From contig PLZA01000019.1 of NCBI GenBank assembly GCA_003153505.1, positions 26,500-90,499 on the forward strand: a DNA stretch of 64,000 bases. The letters run 5' to 3'. Source of the DNA: Candidatus Dormiibacterota bacterium. GTDB lineage: Bacteria; Chloroflexota; Dormibacteria; Aeolococcales; Aeolococcaceae. Under the pieces are notes generated by a model, which searched no databases, had not been told where the DNA came from, and worked only from the letters and a program-made list of their open reading frames with translations. This document shows positions 8,977 to 18,706 of the stretch, piece by piece (position 1 is the first letter of the stretch; every line of letters starts with the position of its first letter). Position numbers and translations under genes: made by a program.

Positions 8977-9656
8977 GCGCGGCCGTCGCGCACATCGTCA
9001 AGGTCGACCCGGCATTCCGGCCCATCGTTGACACGAGCCCGACAATGGAACTGCGACCGGAGGCTGACTCGGCGTTCGAATCCCTGCTCAGCGCGATCGT
9101 GTCGCAACAGCTCGCCGGCGCCGCTGCGCGAACCATCCACGGACGGCTCGTGACCGCGCTCGGCGGAGCCCCGGTGGCACCCGAGTCCGTCCTCGCCGCC
9201 AACCCGGAGGCGATGCGCGCCGCCGGCCTCTCCGCCAACAAGCTCGCCGCGATCATCGACCTCGCCGCGAAGTTCGTCGACGGGACCGTCCCCACGCACG
9301 ACCTGGACGACCTCAGCGACGACGAGATCGTCGCGCGCCTGGTGACGGTGCGCGGAGTCGGCCGGTGGACCGCCGAGATGTTCCTGCTCTTCCAACTGCG
9401 GCGGCCCGACGTCTGGCCGGTGGACGATCTCGGAGTTCGCAATGGCTGGACACGCATTCACGCCATCGCCGCGCCTCCGACCCCAAAAGCGCTGATGGTT
9501 CTTGGCGAGGCGCTCAGCCCCTACCGGAGCAGTGCGGCCTGGTACTGCTGGCGCGCTGCCGCACCGGTGCCGACCGTCAAGGCGCCCGTTCCAGCGGCCC
9601 AGCGGCGGGTCACAGCCTCGGGTCGACGACCACCTTCGCCCCGGAAGCGGGCGTGA
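8964..9656 (+). CDS. DNA-3-methyladenine glycosylase, AlkA-like HhH-GPD
   Basis: 230 residues. It contains the helix-hairpin-helix GPD fold: AIVSQQLAGAAARTIHGRL, the hairpin LVTVRGVGRWTAEMFLLF, and the catalytic Asp region WPVDDLGVRNG (Asp154/155). It would excise alkylated bases in base-excision repair. The start is GTG, overlapping the upstream YbaK gene, so the two are probably cotranscribed. The family usually ends soon after YRSSAAWYCWR. Here about 35 basic and Pro-rich residues follow, running 47 bases into the convergent dehydrogenase. Confidence 0.88.
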   Translation: MARLSAAVAHIVKVDPAFRPIVDTSPTMELRPEADSAFESLLSAIVSQQLAGAAARTIHGRLVTALGGAPVAPESVLAANPEAMRAAGLSANKLAAIIDLAAKFVDGTVPTHDLDDLSDDEIVARLVTVRGVGRWTAEMFLLFQLRRPDVWPVDDLGVRNGWTRIHAIAAPPTPKALMVLGEALSPYRSSAAWYCWRAAAPVPTVKAPVPAAQRRVTASGRRPPSPRKRA

Positions 9657-10605
9657 TCAACTCCTCGAAGACTTCTGGGACCTGAGCGAGCGACACCCGG
9701 CGGGTTGCCACGCGTGCGATCCCCTCGTCACCGGCCAGCATTTCAAGCGACACGGCGAAGTCTGACGCGCTCGAGGCGATGCTGCCGATGATTTCGATCT
9801 CGCGGGTCACCCACATCAACGGAATGATCGTGGCCTCACCGAATGGCACGCCCACCAGGACGAGACGGCCGCCGGGCGCCACCAGATCGGCCGCCGCGTG
9901 GAGGAGGGGTGCGTACCCGGAACATTCGATCACCGCCGGCACCGGGGCGACGTGACTGCGCACCTCGCGACAATCGGCCACGGCGGTTGTCGCGCCGAGG
10001 TCGAGGGCGAGCCGGCGCCGATCCTCCACGGGGTCGACGCCGATGATTGGGCCGATGCCACGTGCATGAAGGGTCGCCACCGTGAGCAGGCCGATGGGTC
10101 CGAGTCCGATGACCACGACCGGGTCGCCAGGATGGACACGGGCACGCTCGACGCCGTGGATCGCCACCGAAAGTGGTTCAACAAGGCAGGCGTGCTCGAG
10201 CGCCAGACCATCCGGCAGGCGGTGGAGCAACGAGGCCGGCACTGCCACCAATTCGGCGAAGCCACCGTCACGGGCGAAGCCGATGCCGGCGGTGAGGGCC
10301 ATCGCGCAGCGATAGGACGCCCCGTTGCGGCAGTCAGCGCAGACCCCGCAGGGAATCTTCGGGTCGATCACCGCGGCGTCCCCGGGAGCCCAGCCGGTCA
10401 CGCCATCGCCGACGGCGTCGACCACACCCGCGAGCTCGTGTCCGGGGACCGTGTCGGTGAACAGCCCGACTTTGTATGAGGTCAGATCCGAGCCACAGAT
10501 GCCGCACCCGTCGACGCGGATGACCACCTCACCAGCTGTCGCCTCAGGCGCGGGGACATCGACGAGCTCGAGGCGGTGCGCTTCGAGAAGCCGGACTGCC
10601 CGCAT
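9610..10605 (-). CDS. Zinc-binding alcohol/polyol dehydrogenase, MDR family
   Basis: 331 residues of the medium-chain dehydrogenase family (threonine/sorbitol dehydrogenase-like). Catalytic zinc ligands are seen in CGICGSD and GHELAG. The structural zinc lobe is CGVCADCRNGASYRC, and the Rossmann motif is VIGLGPIGLLTVA. It oxidises an alcohol with NAD(P)+; the substrate is unknown. It starts two bases downstream of the TPP-enzyme stop (10608), so the two genes form an operon and may act on related alpha-hydroxy compounds. This last point is inference. Confidence 0.9.
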   Translation of the reverse strand: MRAVRLLEAHRLELVDVPAPEATAGEVVIRVDGCGICGSDLTSYKVGLFTDTVPGHELAGVVDAVGDGVTGWAPGDAAVIDPKIPCGVCADCRNGASYRCAMALTAGIGFARDGGFAELVAVPASLLHRLPDGLALEHACLVEPLSVAIHGVERARVHPGDPVVVIGLGPIGLLTVATLHARGIGPIIGVDPVEDRRRLALDLGATTAVADCREVRSHVAPVPAVIECSGYAPLLHAAADLVAPGGRLVLVGVPFGEATIIPLMWVTREIEIIGSIASSASDFAVSLEMLAGDEGIARVATRRVSLAQVPEVFEELITPASGAKVVVDPRL

Positions 10606-10607
10606 GC

Positions 10608-12329
10608 CTACATCAGGCCCAGTTGCGCAACCATGCGCAGGAGTTCGGAGACGACGTCGGGGTCGGTCTGCACGTCGATGACGCTGCAGACGCCGCTGTC
10701 GATCGACCGGTCGAGAGCAGGTGCCAGCTCCTCGAGGCGCTCGACGCGCTCGCCGTGACCGCCAAGGGCCTCCGCCAGGCGATCGTAGCGAATGCCGGGA
10801 AGCGTGCTTGCGACATGACGCCCTGGCCCGAAGAGCTCGTCCTGCTCGTAACGGACGTCACCCCACCCGGCATTGTTCGACACGATTGCGATCACGGGGA
10901 GATGGTGTCGCACGGCCGTGGCGACCTCCATGGCGCTGAGACCGAAGGAGCCGTCGCCAGTGAAGAGGAAGACCGGTTCGCCGGGCCGGGCGGCTTGGGC
11001 GGCGAGGGCGAAGGGCATCCCGACACCAAGGGTTCCGAGCGCGGTTGTGGTGGTGAGCAGTCGGCCCGGCAACTCCGATCTGAAATACGCGAGCGCCCAG
11101 GCGAGCGCGTCACCGCCGTCGGCGACGCATGTCGCGCTGCCGCCGAACCTCTGATGGATCAGATCGGCGAGCGTGCGCGCCGCTGCTCCGGCGTGGATGC
11201 GCTCCCCGGTGTGCTCGTCGATCTGACGATTCCAGAACTCCAGCGAGGCTCCTGCGAGCGCGCGTCCGCGATCCAGCCACTCCTCACGGCCCGGGGGCGT
11301 CGCGGTCCAGGCCTCGCAGCAGTCCCGCATCACCGCCGCGATGTCACCGATGACAGTGACGTCGGCCGCGCGATTGCCGCCAACGCGCTCGGCAGCGATG
11401 TCGACCTGGATGATCGTTTGATCAGTGCCGAACAGTGGCGCGCCGCCGTACATGACGTTCGCGTTGAACGCCGAGCCGAGGACCAGCACGCAGTCGGCGC
11501 TGGGAATCGCGAGACCTCCGTGCACCAGTGAGCCGAGGCTCCACGGATGCGAATCGGGGACGACCCCGCGGGCGGCACTCGCGGTGATCACCGGAATCTG
11601 AGCGAGCTCGGCGAAACGACCGATCTCGGTGCCAGCTCCAGACCAGAACGCCCCGCTTCCGGCCACGATGAGGGGCCGCTCTGCCGACGCAAGCGCGGCA
11701 ACCGCGGCACCGATGTCTGCGGGGGCGCCGGCGGCGCGGCTGGGTTCGACCGGGAACCCCCCCGGAACGACATCCAGGGGGGCGGCGTTCCCATAGACGG
11801 CATGGGAGTCCACCTCGAGGTACACAGCGCCGGGGCAGCCGGTTCGAGCGCGATGGAGAGCCTCGGCGACGTACCGCGGTATTCGCCCGGCGTCCGAGCA
11901 ACTCGCGGCCCATTTGGCGATCGGCGCCGCGATGGCGCGCTGGTCGACGTCCGCGACGGCTCCGCGTCCCTGCCGGTTGCGGCTCGTTCTGCCCGCGAGC
12001 ATCACCAGCGGCACGCTCCACGTAGCCGCGTCCAGCAACCCGATGAGGCCGTTGGCAAATCCCGGCCCGGCGGTCACTGCGGCGACGCCCGTCTGCCCGG
12101 TTGCCAGCGCCCAGCCCTCAGCGGCGAGTACTGCCGCCCCTTCGTGGCGGGTGTCGATAATCCGCAGGTCCTCGTCGATGGATGCGTCGAGAAAGGGCAG
12201 GATGTGGCCGCCGGGGAGCGTGAACACCGTGGTCACGCCGTGCGCTCGAAGCGTTCGAGCCATCAGCGCTCCGCCGTCGGTGCGTTGCTCGGCGTCGCTG
12301 TGAGGTCGCTCGGCCGCGACGTCAGGCAT
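10608..12329 (-). CDS. Thiamine-pyrophosphate enzyme, acetolactate synthase/HACL-like
   Basis: 573 residues with the three-domain TPP fold. The N-terminal PYR domain has the catalytic Glu63 in RHEGAAVLAAEGWALATG and TAGPGFANGLIGLLDA. The middle domain holds PLIVAGSGAFWSGA. The C-terminal PP domain has GDGSFGLSAMEVATAVRHH and the metal ligand NN. It would cleave or join C-C bonds next to a carbonyl (acetolactate synthase, oxalyl-CoA/2-hydroxyacyl-CoA lyase or similar). It is not a standard biosynthetic ilvB, since no regulatory ilvN subunit is nearby. It pairs with the downstream Zn-dehydrogenase. Confidence 0.88.
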   Translation of the reverse strand: MPDVAAERPHSDAEQRTDGGALMARTLRAHGVTTVFTLPGGHILPFLDASIDEDLRIIDTRHEGAAVLAAEGWALATGQTGVAAVTAGPGFANGLIGLLDAATWSVPLVMLAGRTSRNRQGRGAVADVDQRAIAAPIAKWAASCSDAGRIPRYVAEALHRARTGCPGAVYLEVDSHAVYGNAAPLDVVPGGFPVEPSRAAGAPADIGAAVAALASAERPLIVAGSGAFWSGAGTEIGRFAELAQIPVITASAARGVVPDSHPWSLGSLVHGGLAIPSADCVLVLGSAFNANVMYGGAPLFGTDQTIIQVDIAAERVGGNRAADVTVIGDIAAVMRDCCEAWTATPPGREEWLDRGRALAGASLEFWNRQIDEHTGERIHAGAAARTLADLIHQRFGGSATCVADGGDALAWALAYFRSELPGRLLTTTTALGTLGVGMPFALAAQAARPGEPVFLFTGDGSFGLSAMEVATAVRHHLPVIAIVSNNAGWGDVRYEQDELFGPGRHVASTLPGIRYDRLAEALGGHGERVERLEELAPALDRSIDSGVCSVIDVQTDPDVVSELLRMVAQLGLM

Positions 12330-12343
12330 GGCTCGGCAGTGTA
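12327..12343 (-). promoter_or_regulatory. Leaderless-type promoter of the TPP enzyme
   Basis: On the minus strand TACACT (12338-12343) lies eight bases before the ATG at 12327-12329, and no Shine-Dalgarno is present. This fits a -10 box driving a leaderless transcript. Confidence 0.45.
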
Positions 12344-12387
12344 TCGACCGGCATCATGCACGGGTACTGCGTTGACGCGCGCATAGA

Positions 12388-13872
12388 ATGGGCGTCTTGC
12401 AGGACGAACCGCCGGCGCCCGGCGCAGTGACGCCGGATATCCCGGGCGGCCTCGGGATGCGCGCGCTTCGCAACACCGTGCTCATCCTCATGGTGCGCGT
12501 GATCTCGCGTATCGTGGCGCTCATTGCCGTCATCATCATCGGCAATTACCTGGATCCCACCCGGTTCGGTGAGATGCAAACGGCGGTGACGTATGTGGGA
12601 TTGGTTGGCACGGTTACCGACCTCGGCTTCTCGGCACTCTACGTGCGCGAGGGCGCCCGCCACACCGACCAACTCTCCCGTTATTGGAACAACGTCGCCT
12701 CGCTCAAGGTCGTGGGTGTGGCGATTGGCCTGCCCCTGATCTTCGCGGCGCTCGACATCGCCGGGGTTCGTTCGCTGCTCTGGCCGTCATTCGCGATCCT
12801 GGTGCTCTCCGGCTACCAATTGTTGTTGCGCAACACGCTCTATGCGATGCAGCGGCTCACGTTCGAGATCATCGAGATCGTCCCCGAGACACTAGTCGTG
12901 TTCGCGCTCGTCGTGATCGGTGCCCATATCCATGCTGACACGGGATTCTTCCTCTGGGCGTATGCAATCAGCTATGCGTTCGCGTGCGTGTATTTCGGGG
13001 TCGTGCTCATCGCCACGGGGGTGCTCCGCCCGGGCCTGCAATTCGAGCCGGGACTGCTCCTGCAGTGGGTACGGGTGGCGATTCCGCTCGGTATCACCTT
13101 CATCATCACAACCGTCTATTTCAAGGTTGACGTCCCGATCCTGCAGCGTTTCAGACCCTACAGCGAGGTCGGTTACTACACGTTCGCGTACAAGCCGTTC
13201 GAGTCGCTGCTCTTCATTCCGTTCGCGCTGCGCAGCGTCGTGTTCCCGGTGCTCTCGGTCTATCACCGTCGATCGCCCGAGCGCGTCCTGCCGCTCGCCG
13301 AGAAGTTCTTCAAGGCCCTGGTGATCCTCGGCTGGCCGATCACCGTGGGGGTCTTTCTGCTCGCACCGCAGTTCAACAGCCTGCTGCATCTCTACGCAGG
13401 ATCCGAGCCGGCGCTGCAGATCCTTGCCCTCGCCATCGTGTTCATGTTCGCCGACAACACATTCGCTGCCACCCTGAACGCTATCGACAAGCAGAATGTC
13501 TTCGCGTTCGTGGCCATGGTCGGCCTGGTGATCAATGTCGGCGTCAATCTGCTCGTGATCCCGCGCTATGGATATCTGGGGGCGAGCTGGGCGGTCGTGG
13601 TCACCGAGGCCGCGCTCGTGGTGGTCGGCTGGCTGGTGCTTCGCGCTCAGTTGGGGACGATTCCGCTGGTCAGCACGTCGTGGAAGGCGCTCGTGGCCGG
13701 GCTGGTCATGGGCGTTTTCGTGTACATCGCAAATCCGCATCAGAATCGCGTGCTGCTGTTTGTGGTCGTCGTCGCCGCCGCACTCATCTACGGGGCGGTG
13801 CTCCTCGCGCTGCGGGTGGCTGATCGCGAGGAGATCAGCGTCATCCGTAGCGCGCTTCGGCTCGGTCGCTAG
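12388..13872 (+). CDS. Oligosaccharide flippase family membrane protein (Wzx-like)
   Basis: 494 residues, polytopic with about 12-14 helices. The N-terminal segment LGMRALRNTVLILMVRVISR leads into GNYLDPTRFGEMQTAVTYVG, the pattern of the polysaccharide transporter/MATE-like superfamily. It probably flips a lipid-linked glycan across the membrane for cell-surface polysaccharide. No glycosyltransferases lie nearby, so the substrate is open. Its stop overlaps the convergent oxidoreductase stop by three bases. Confidence 0.87.
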   Translation: MGVLQDEPPAPGAVTPDIPGGLGMRALRNTVLILMVRVISRIVALIAVIIIGNYLDPTRFGEMQTAVTYVGLVGTVTDLGFSALYVREGARHTDQLSRYWNNVASLKVVGVAIGLPLIFAALDIAGVRSLLWPSFAILVLSGYQLLLRNTLYAMQRLTFEIIEIVPETLVVFALVVIGAHIHADTGFFLWAYAISYAFACVYFGVVLIATGVLRPGLQFEPGLLLQWVRVAIPLGITFIITTVYFKVDVPILQRFRPYSEVGYYTFAYKPFESLLFIPFALRSVVFPVLSVYHRRSPERVLPLAEKFFKALVILGWPITVGVFLLAPQFNSLLHLYAGSEPALQILALAIVFMFADNTFAATLNAIDKQNVFAFVAMVGLVINVGVNLLVIPRYGYLGASWAVVVTEAALVVVGWLVLRAQLGTIPLVSTSWKALVAGLVMGVFVYIANPHQNRVLLFVVVVAAALIYGAVLLALRVADREEISVIRSALRLGR

Positions 13873-15422
13873 CTCGGGCGCACCCCGACGTCTGCGAGGA
13901 GCGCCATCGCGCAGTTGCGGCCATTGATCGCCATGACGCTGCCGCCGGGGTGGGTGCTTGCGCCGCACATGTAGAGGCCGGCGATCCCGGTGCGAGGCGA
14001 GAATCGGCGATCCCACATCTGGTCGGGCAGGCATTCGCCCTGGAAGATGTGGCCGCCGGCAAGGCCGACGGCGCGTTCGATGTCCGGGGGTGCCAGGACC
14101 TGGCGCGCGACGACGCAGTCGACGACATCTGGCGCGAACCGCGCGATTTCTGCAAACACCTCGTCGGCCACCGCCTCACGCCGGTCGTCCCACGAGCCTG
14201 TGGTCAGGGTGTACGGCGCGTACTGGGCGAAGACGCTCATGACGTGCTGCCCGGGCGGGGCGACCGACGGGTCGTACGCGGAGTGGAAGTACAACTCAGC
14301 CCAGCGGGGCGCGGGCTCGCCGGCTCGGCTGCGCTCATACGCCGCCTGCGTCTCGTCGAGGCTGCGAGCGATGGTCACCATCGCTCGGTGCGGTGCATCG
14401 TCCGCCGATGCCGCGGTGAAGGTCGGCAGCCTCGAGAGTGCGCAGTTGATCTTCAGGACGGGGCCCTCCATGCGCCACTCGCGGACCTTGTGAGCAAATG
14501 CCGTGGGCGCGGCATCGGCGAGCAGGCCGAGCGTGGTGCGTGGGTCGGCGTTGGAGATGATGGTGCGCGCGCGGATCCGCGAGCCATCCTCGAGGATGAC
14601 CGCGTCGCCGGGCACGATCTCGGTGACTCGGGCGTTGCGCGTGATGACCGCGCCGGCTGCTTCAGCAGCTTTCGCCAGTGCAAACGACACGTTGCCCATC
14701 CCACCCTGGACGTAGCCCCAGGCTCCCGGCCTGCCCTCGATGGTCCCCATCGAATGCAGGGCGTGAATGGCCGCTGTTCCAGGGTCACGCGGTCCCGCCC
14801 AGGTACCGATCAACCCCTGTCCGTGAAGGGCGGTGCGAAGCCGCTCGTCATCGACGTGACGCTCGATGACCGAGGCGATCGACTCCTCGAACATCACCTC
14901 GATCAGCTCGGGGTCGTGGCCGAGGAGCGCCTCGAGCGCGGGTCGGTCAGGGGCGTCGCCGACCCAGCTGTCGTTCGGGTCGGATCGGAGCGCGCGCCGA
15001 ATCCGCCCGAAGAGTTGCTCGTAGCGAGAGTAGCCGTCGGCGTCGCGCGGGCTCATCGCCGCAACCACCTGGTGGTTACGCTCGGAGTCGTCCCACAGGC
15101 TCAGGGCGGTGCCGTCCTCGAAGGGACACCACAGATGTGGGTCGACGACATGGACTCGGTAGCCATGCCGGCGCAGGTCGAGCTCGTCGATCACGCGGTG
15201 GTGGAGGAGACCCACGAGATACGCGCACGGGCTCACCACGAATCGCGGATCCTCGAAGGGGTGCTCGAGGGTGCACGCGCCACCGATGCGGTCGCGGGCC
15301 TCCAGCACCAGCACGGTGCTACCAGCGCGGGCCAGGTACGCGGCGGCAGTGAGACCGTTGTGGCCGGCGCCGACGACCACGGTGTCCCACGTGGTCGCGC
15401 CGTGGCTGCCGCTCATCGCCAC
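13869..15422 (-). CDS. FAD-dependent oxidoreductase, PYROXD2/phytoene-desaturase-like
   Basis: 517 residues. The N-terminal dinucleotide-binding motif VVVGAGHNGLTAAAYLARAG and the ensuing LEARDRIGGACTLEHPF are typical of the PYROXD2/CrtI-type flavoproteins. The C-terminal FAD-binding tail includes GLYMCGASTHPGGSVMAING. It oxidises an unknown lipid, amine or isoprenoid substrate with FAD. No carotenoid genes lie nearby, so a phytoene desaturase role is unlikely. It is followed, with a 10-base overlap, the methyltransferase upstream at 15413; the pair is probably one operon with the quinone reductase. Confidence 0.86.
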   Translation of the reverse strand: MAMSGSHGATTWDTVVVGAGHNGLTAAAYLARAGSTVLVLEARDRIGGACTLEHPFEDPRFVVSPCAYLVGLLHHRVIDELDLRRHGYRVHVVDPHLWCPFEDGTALSLWDDSERNHQVVAAMSPRDADGYSRYEQLFGRIRRALRSDPNDSWVGDAPDRPALEALLGHDPELIEVMFEESIASVIERHVDDERLRTALHGQGLIGTWAGPRDPGTAAIHALHSMGTIEGRPGAWGYVQGGMGNVSFALAKAAEAAGAVITRNARVTEIVPGDAVILEDGSRIRARTIISNADPRTTLGLLADAAPTAFAHKVREWRMEGPVLKINCALSRLPTFTAASADDAPHRAMVTIARSLDETQAAYERSRAGEPAPRWAELYFHSAYDPSVAPPGQHVMSVFAQYAPYTLTTGSWDDRREAVADEVFAEIARFAPDVVDCVVARQVLAPPDIERAVGLAGGHIFQGECLPDQMWDRRFSPRTGIAGLYMCGASTHPGGSVMAINGRNCAMALLADVGVRPS

Positions 15423-16288
15423 GCTCGGAGGAAGGTCATCGCGTGGCGTCGCTCGCCGCGACCGTGATGGAGTGCCTCGCGGAGGGTGTCTGTGAATCGC
15501 TCAATCTCGGTGCCGCTCAGCGCCTGCGCCATGAGCGCGCGAGTCGTCGGGGCGAGCGGATTGGGGGCCGTGTCGAGAAAGACCTCGAGGTCATCGCGAG
15601 CCGGAGGGGGCGCGAGCGCGAGCTCGGTCTGCGTCTCGACGCGCTGGAACCCGGCGGCTCGGGCGATCGCGATGAGATCGCGGTCGTCGAAACCGCGGAG
15701 CAGGGCGTCGTCCGCAGCTCGCGCGGCTCGATCCGCAAGATGCAGCTTCCGCTCCAGGTCCGCCGCGGCCGTCACGTCGTACCCCCAGAGATACCCGGGG
15801 CGATCGGCGCTCATCCAGCTGTTGAGCGGTTCGCCCAAGGAGACTCGGCCGCCCGATCGGAGCACCCGGTGGTATTCGGAGAGCGCACGCGCGCGATCTT
15901 CGATGAAAAGCAGCACTGCTCGCTCGACGACAACGTCGATGGACGCGGTGCCAATCGCGGAGAGGTCGGTTGCTGCCGCTGCGAGGAATGTCGAGTGCCC
16001 GCCGGCGGCGACCTGCGCAACCGCCTCGCGGCAGTCATCGAGCAGCGCCTCCGAGATGTCCGAGAAGACGACGTGGCCCTGTGGTCCGACGCGCTCCAGC
16101 GCACCGAGGCCGAGCAGCCCCTGGCCGGTGCCGACGTCGAGCACGCGGTCTCCGGCCTGGATCTCGGCCCGATCGAGGATGAGGTCCCGCATCGAGGCGA
16201 GGCGGCTCTGGTTCTCGGCGCGCATCCGGGAGCTGCCGCCATCCCGACCGGTACGCAGCCAGGCGGCCCAGACGTCGGTATCAGGCAC
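15413..16288 (-). CDS. Class I SAM-dependent methyltransferase
   Basis: 291 residues. The SAM-binding Rossmann fold shows motif I VLDVGTGQGLLGLGAL near residue 50, motif II HVVFSDIS, and a post-motif VVERAVLLFIEDRARAL that aligns with the acceptor-binding region of small-molecule methyltransferases. The C-terminal half is specific and unrecognised. It overlaps both neighbours, 10 bases with the FAD enzyme and 8 with the quinone reductase, so translation is probably coupled. The substrate is unknown. Confidence 0.84.
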   Translation of the reverse strand: MPDTDVWAAWLRTGRDGGSSRMRAENQSRLASMRDLILDRAEIQAGDRVLDVGTGQGLLGLGALERVGPQGHVVFSDISEALLDDCREAVAQVAAGGHSTFLAAAATDLSAIGTASIDVVVERAVLLFIEDRARALSEYHRVLRSGGRVSLGEPLNSWMSADRPGYLWGYDVTAAADLERKLHLADRAARAADDALLRGFDDRDLIAIARAAGFQRVETQTELALAPPPARDDLEVFLDTAPNPLAPTTRALMAQALSGTEIERFTDTLREALHHGRGERRHAMTFLRAWR

Positions 16289-17270
16289 GCGACGAGGCGT
16301 CGAGCACGATCTTGCCCACCACCGCGCCGGCTTCCATCAGGCGGTGGGCCTCGCTCGCCTCCTCGAGCGGAAGCACGCAGTCGACCACCGCCCCCATGCG
16401 GCCGTCGGCGAGGGCGGGGACGACGTCAGCGGCAAACGCTGCAACGATCGCCGCCTTCTGAGCCGCCGGGCGAGCGCGCAGCGCTGTCGAAATCAGCGAG
16501 ATCCGGCGGCGCATCATGGCGCCGAGATCGATGTCGGTCTGGGTGCCGCCCAGCATCCCGATGATCACGATGCGCCCATCGGCCGCCACTGCGTTCATGT
16601 TCTGGCCCAGGTACGACGCGCCCATGATGTCGAGCACGACGTCGGCGCCGCGGCCGTCGGTCAGTTCGCGAGTGCGAGCGGCAAAGTCCTCCGATCGGTA
16701 GTTGATCCCCGCGTCGGCCCCGAGTGCGGTGCACCGTTCGAGCTTCGCGGCGGAACCCGCGGTCACGATGACTCGACAGCCGTGGAGGCGCGCGAGTTGG
16801 ATTGCGGCGGTGCCGACGCCGCCCCCACCGCCGTGGATCAGCACGGTCTCGCCGTGCTGAAGGTGTCCCCTCGTGAAGAGTGCATCGTGGGCCGTGATGA
16901 ACACTTCGGGGATGCCGCCCGCCGTGATCAGGTCGATGTTGTCCGGAACCCGCACGGCCTGCGTTGCTCGAACCGCCACGAGCTCCGCGTACCCTCCGCC
17001 CTCGACGAGCAGCATGACGCGGTCCCCCTGGGCGAAGGTTTCGACGCCGGGTCCAACGCCGGCAACCAGGCCCGACGCCTCGAGACCGAGGATGTCGCTG
17101 GCCCCGGATGGCGGTGGGTAGAAGCCCTGACGCTGGAGCAGGTCGGCGCGATTGATGCCCGCACCTGCGACCCGCACGACGATCTCCCCCTCCGCTGAGA
17201 TCGGGTCGGGACGCTCCCCGACCTGCAGTTGCTCTGGACCCCCAGGCGCGACAACGACGATGGCGCGCAT
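16281..17270 (-). CDS. NADPH:quinone oxidoreductase, MDR family (PIG3-like)
   Basis: 329 residues, a zinc-free medium-chain reductase. Motifs seen: GINRADLLQRQGFYPPP, the fold motif VLIHGGGGGVGTAAIQLA, and VVLDIMGASYLGQNM. These match the TP53I3/quinone-oxidoreductase subgroup, which reduces quinones or enals with NADPH. It is first in a likely three-gene run with the methyltransferase and FAD oxidoreductase. Confidence 0.9.
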   Translation of the reverse strand: MRAIVVVAPGGPEQLQVGERPDPISAEGEIVVRVAGAGINRADLLQRQGFYPPPSGASDILGLEASGLVAGVGPGVETFAQGDRVMLLVEGGGYAELVAVRATQAVRVPDNIDLITAGGIPEVFITAHDALFTRGHLQHGETVLIHGGGGGVGTAAIQLARLHGCRVIVTAGSAAKLERCTALGADAGINYRSEDFAARTRELTDGRGADVVLDIMGASYLGQNMNAVAADGRIVIIGMLGGTQTDIDLGAMMRRRISLISTALRARPAAQKAAIVAAFAADVVPALADGRMGAVVDCVLPLEEASEAHRLMEAGAVVGKIVLDASSRA

Positions 17271-17302
17271 CGCTCAGCAGTGGTGGTCAGCCGTGGCGGC
17301 GG

Positions 17303-18589
17303 TCAGGAGACCTGGCCGGGAAGCGAGGAAGTGCTGACCGGAGCCGTCCAAACGGAACCAAGTCCCGCGGTATTGGAGAACGCTGCGAACGGCAGTTGCC
17401 AATCTCCCTCACCGTCCGAGTACGCCGCGTTGTAGCCGGTGTTCTCGACCTGAACGACGTCGCCCGGGATGCTGAAGTTGTAGAACTGCGTGGCGCGCGC
17501 ATTGCTGAGGTTGATGCAGCCGTGCGACACGTCGGCTCGTCCCTGCGAGCCGACGGACCAGGGCGCGGCGTGGATGAAGTAGCCACTGGTCGAGATCGCC
17601 GTGTCTTCGTAGACCGGGTCGCTGTAGTACTGAGCGCCACCGGGGATGCAGGCGGCGGGAGTATGGAAGGTCGGGCAAGACTTCATGACGACGACCGGGG
17701 TCTTGTAGAGAACGATCAGCGTGCCCTGGATGGTTGCGAATCCGCCCTTGCCGAGACTGACCGGATACGTGGCCAACAGCTTGTCGTTGTTGAACACTTG
17801 CATCGTATGCGTGGCGTTGTTGACGATCGAGACGTGCTTGGCGCCCACGGTGAAGCTCGATGTCCAGTCAGCCAGACCCCAGATGCCGCTGCCGGCGCCG
17901 AAGCCCTTGAGGTTTGCGGTGACGGTCACCTTGGTGCCGGAGGGCCAGTATGTCGCGGGGCGGAAGTGGACGACGTCTGCGGCGAGCCAGTGCCAGCCGC
18001 CAATGACCGCCGGGATCGAGGTGACCTGGATGCGCTGGAGCAGCGCTGCACGCTCAGCCGCTGGAATGGACGTATTGAAGCGAAGGTCGATCGTCTCGCC
18101 GACACCAACCACGGCACCGTCGAGGGGGGTCATCCCGGTGAGCAAGCGGCTCTTTGCAGTAAGCGTCACAAACGTCGACGTCGACGTGGAGGTCGAGCCG
18201 GCGGTGCTGGTAGCAGTCGCGACCACCGTGTAGTGCGCATTCGGATCGAGCGCCTGGCTCATCTCCCAGGACTGCCCATCAGGGGACAGCACACCGGAAA
18301 GCGGAGTCGACGAGCCGGCCTCACTGAGCGACACCGTGTCCAGATGGCCGGTGCTCACACTCACCAGGATTGGCGCATCGAGAGCGACACCCTGCGCGGA
18401 ATTCGAGGGGCTGACGACGATCGCCGGCGGCGCGGCCACTACGGGAACGCCGGCGATGTGAACGGTGCCGACATTGCCGACGGGCCCCGATGTTCCGGGC
18501 AGCGCGCACGAGGTCAGCAGCAAAGCGCTGAAAGCAACGCCACCGGCGAGCATGAGGCCTCCGCGGCGCCGCCAAGTCTGGTCAGCCAT
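17303..18589 (-). CDS. L,D-transpeptidase lipoprotein with Ig-like domains
   Basis: About 428 residues. It has a signal peptide with lipobox LLTSC near residue 24, then two Ig-like segments, the second starting near TAKSRLLTGMTPLDGAVVG. A C-terminal YkuD catalytic domain carries the motif HAAPWSVGSQGRADVSHGCINLS, with the catalytic Cys in HGCINL. It makes 3-3 cross-links in peptidoglycan outside the membrane, the layout of mycobacterial-type Ldt enzymes. I choose the ATG at 18589, preceded by GGTGGAG, over the ATG at 18607, which lacks a ribosome site. Confidence 0.93.
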   Translation of the reverse strand: MADQTWRRRGGLMLAGGVAFSALLLTSCALPGTSGPVGNVGTVHIAGVPVVAAPPAIVVSPSNSAQGVALDAPILVSVSTGHLDTVSLSEAGSSTPLSGVLSPDGQSWEMSQALDPNAHYTVVATATSTAGSTSTSTSTFVTLTAKSRLLTGMTPLDGAVVGVGETIDLRFNTSIPAAERAALLQRIQVTSIPAVIGGWHWLAADVVHFRPATYWPSGTKVTVTANLKGFGAGSGIWGLADWTSSFTVGAKHVSIVNNATHTMQVFNNDKLLATYPVSLGKGGFATIQGTLIVLYKTPVVVMKSCPTFHTPAACIPGGAQYYSDPVYEDTAISTSGYFIHAAPWSVGSQGRADVSHGCINLSNARATQFYNFSIPGDVVQVENTGYNAAYSDGEGDWQLPFAAFSNTAGLGSVWTAPVSTSSLPGQVS

Positions 18590-18706
18590 GCATCTCCACC
18601 GTACCATTGTTCGGTCTCAGGACGCAGACGAACTGCGCGATCGAAGCGCTAACGCAGCCGCCTTCACTGAGGTTTCATCGCTCACTGTCACCGAGGATCC
18701 TAGGGA

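Noticed and set aside
13950..15467. Plus-strand frame of 505 codons
   Set aside because: Antisense shadow of the FAD oxidoreductase; no recognisable motif.
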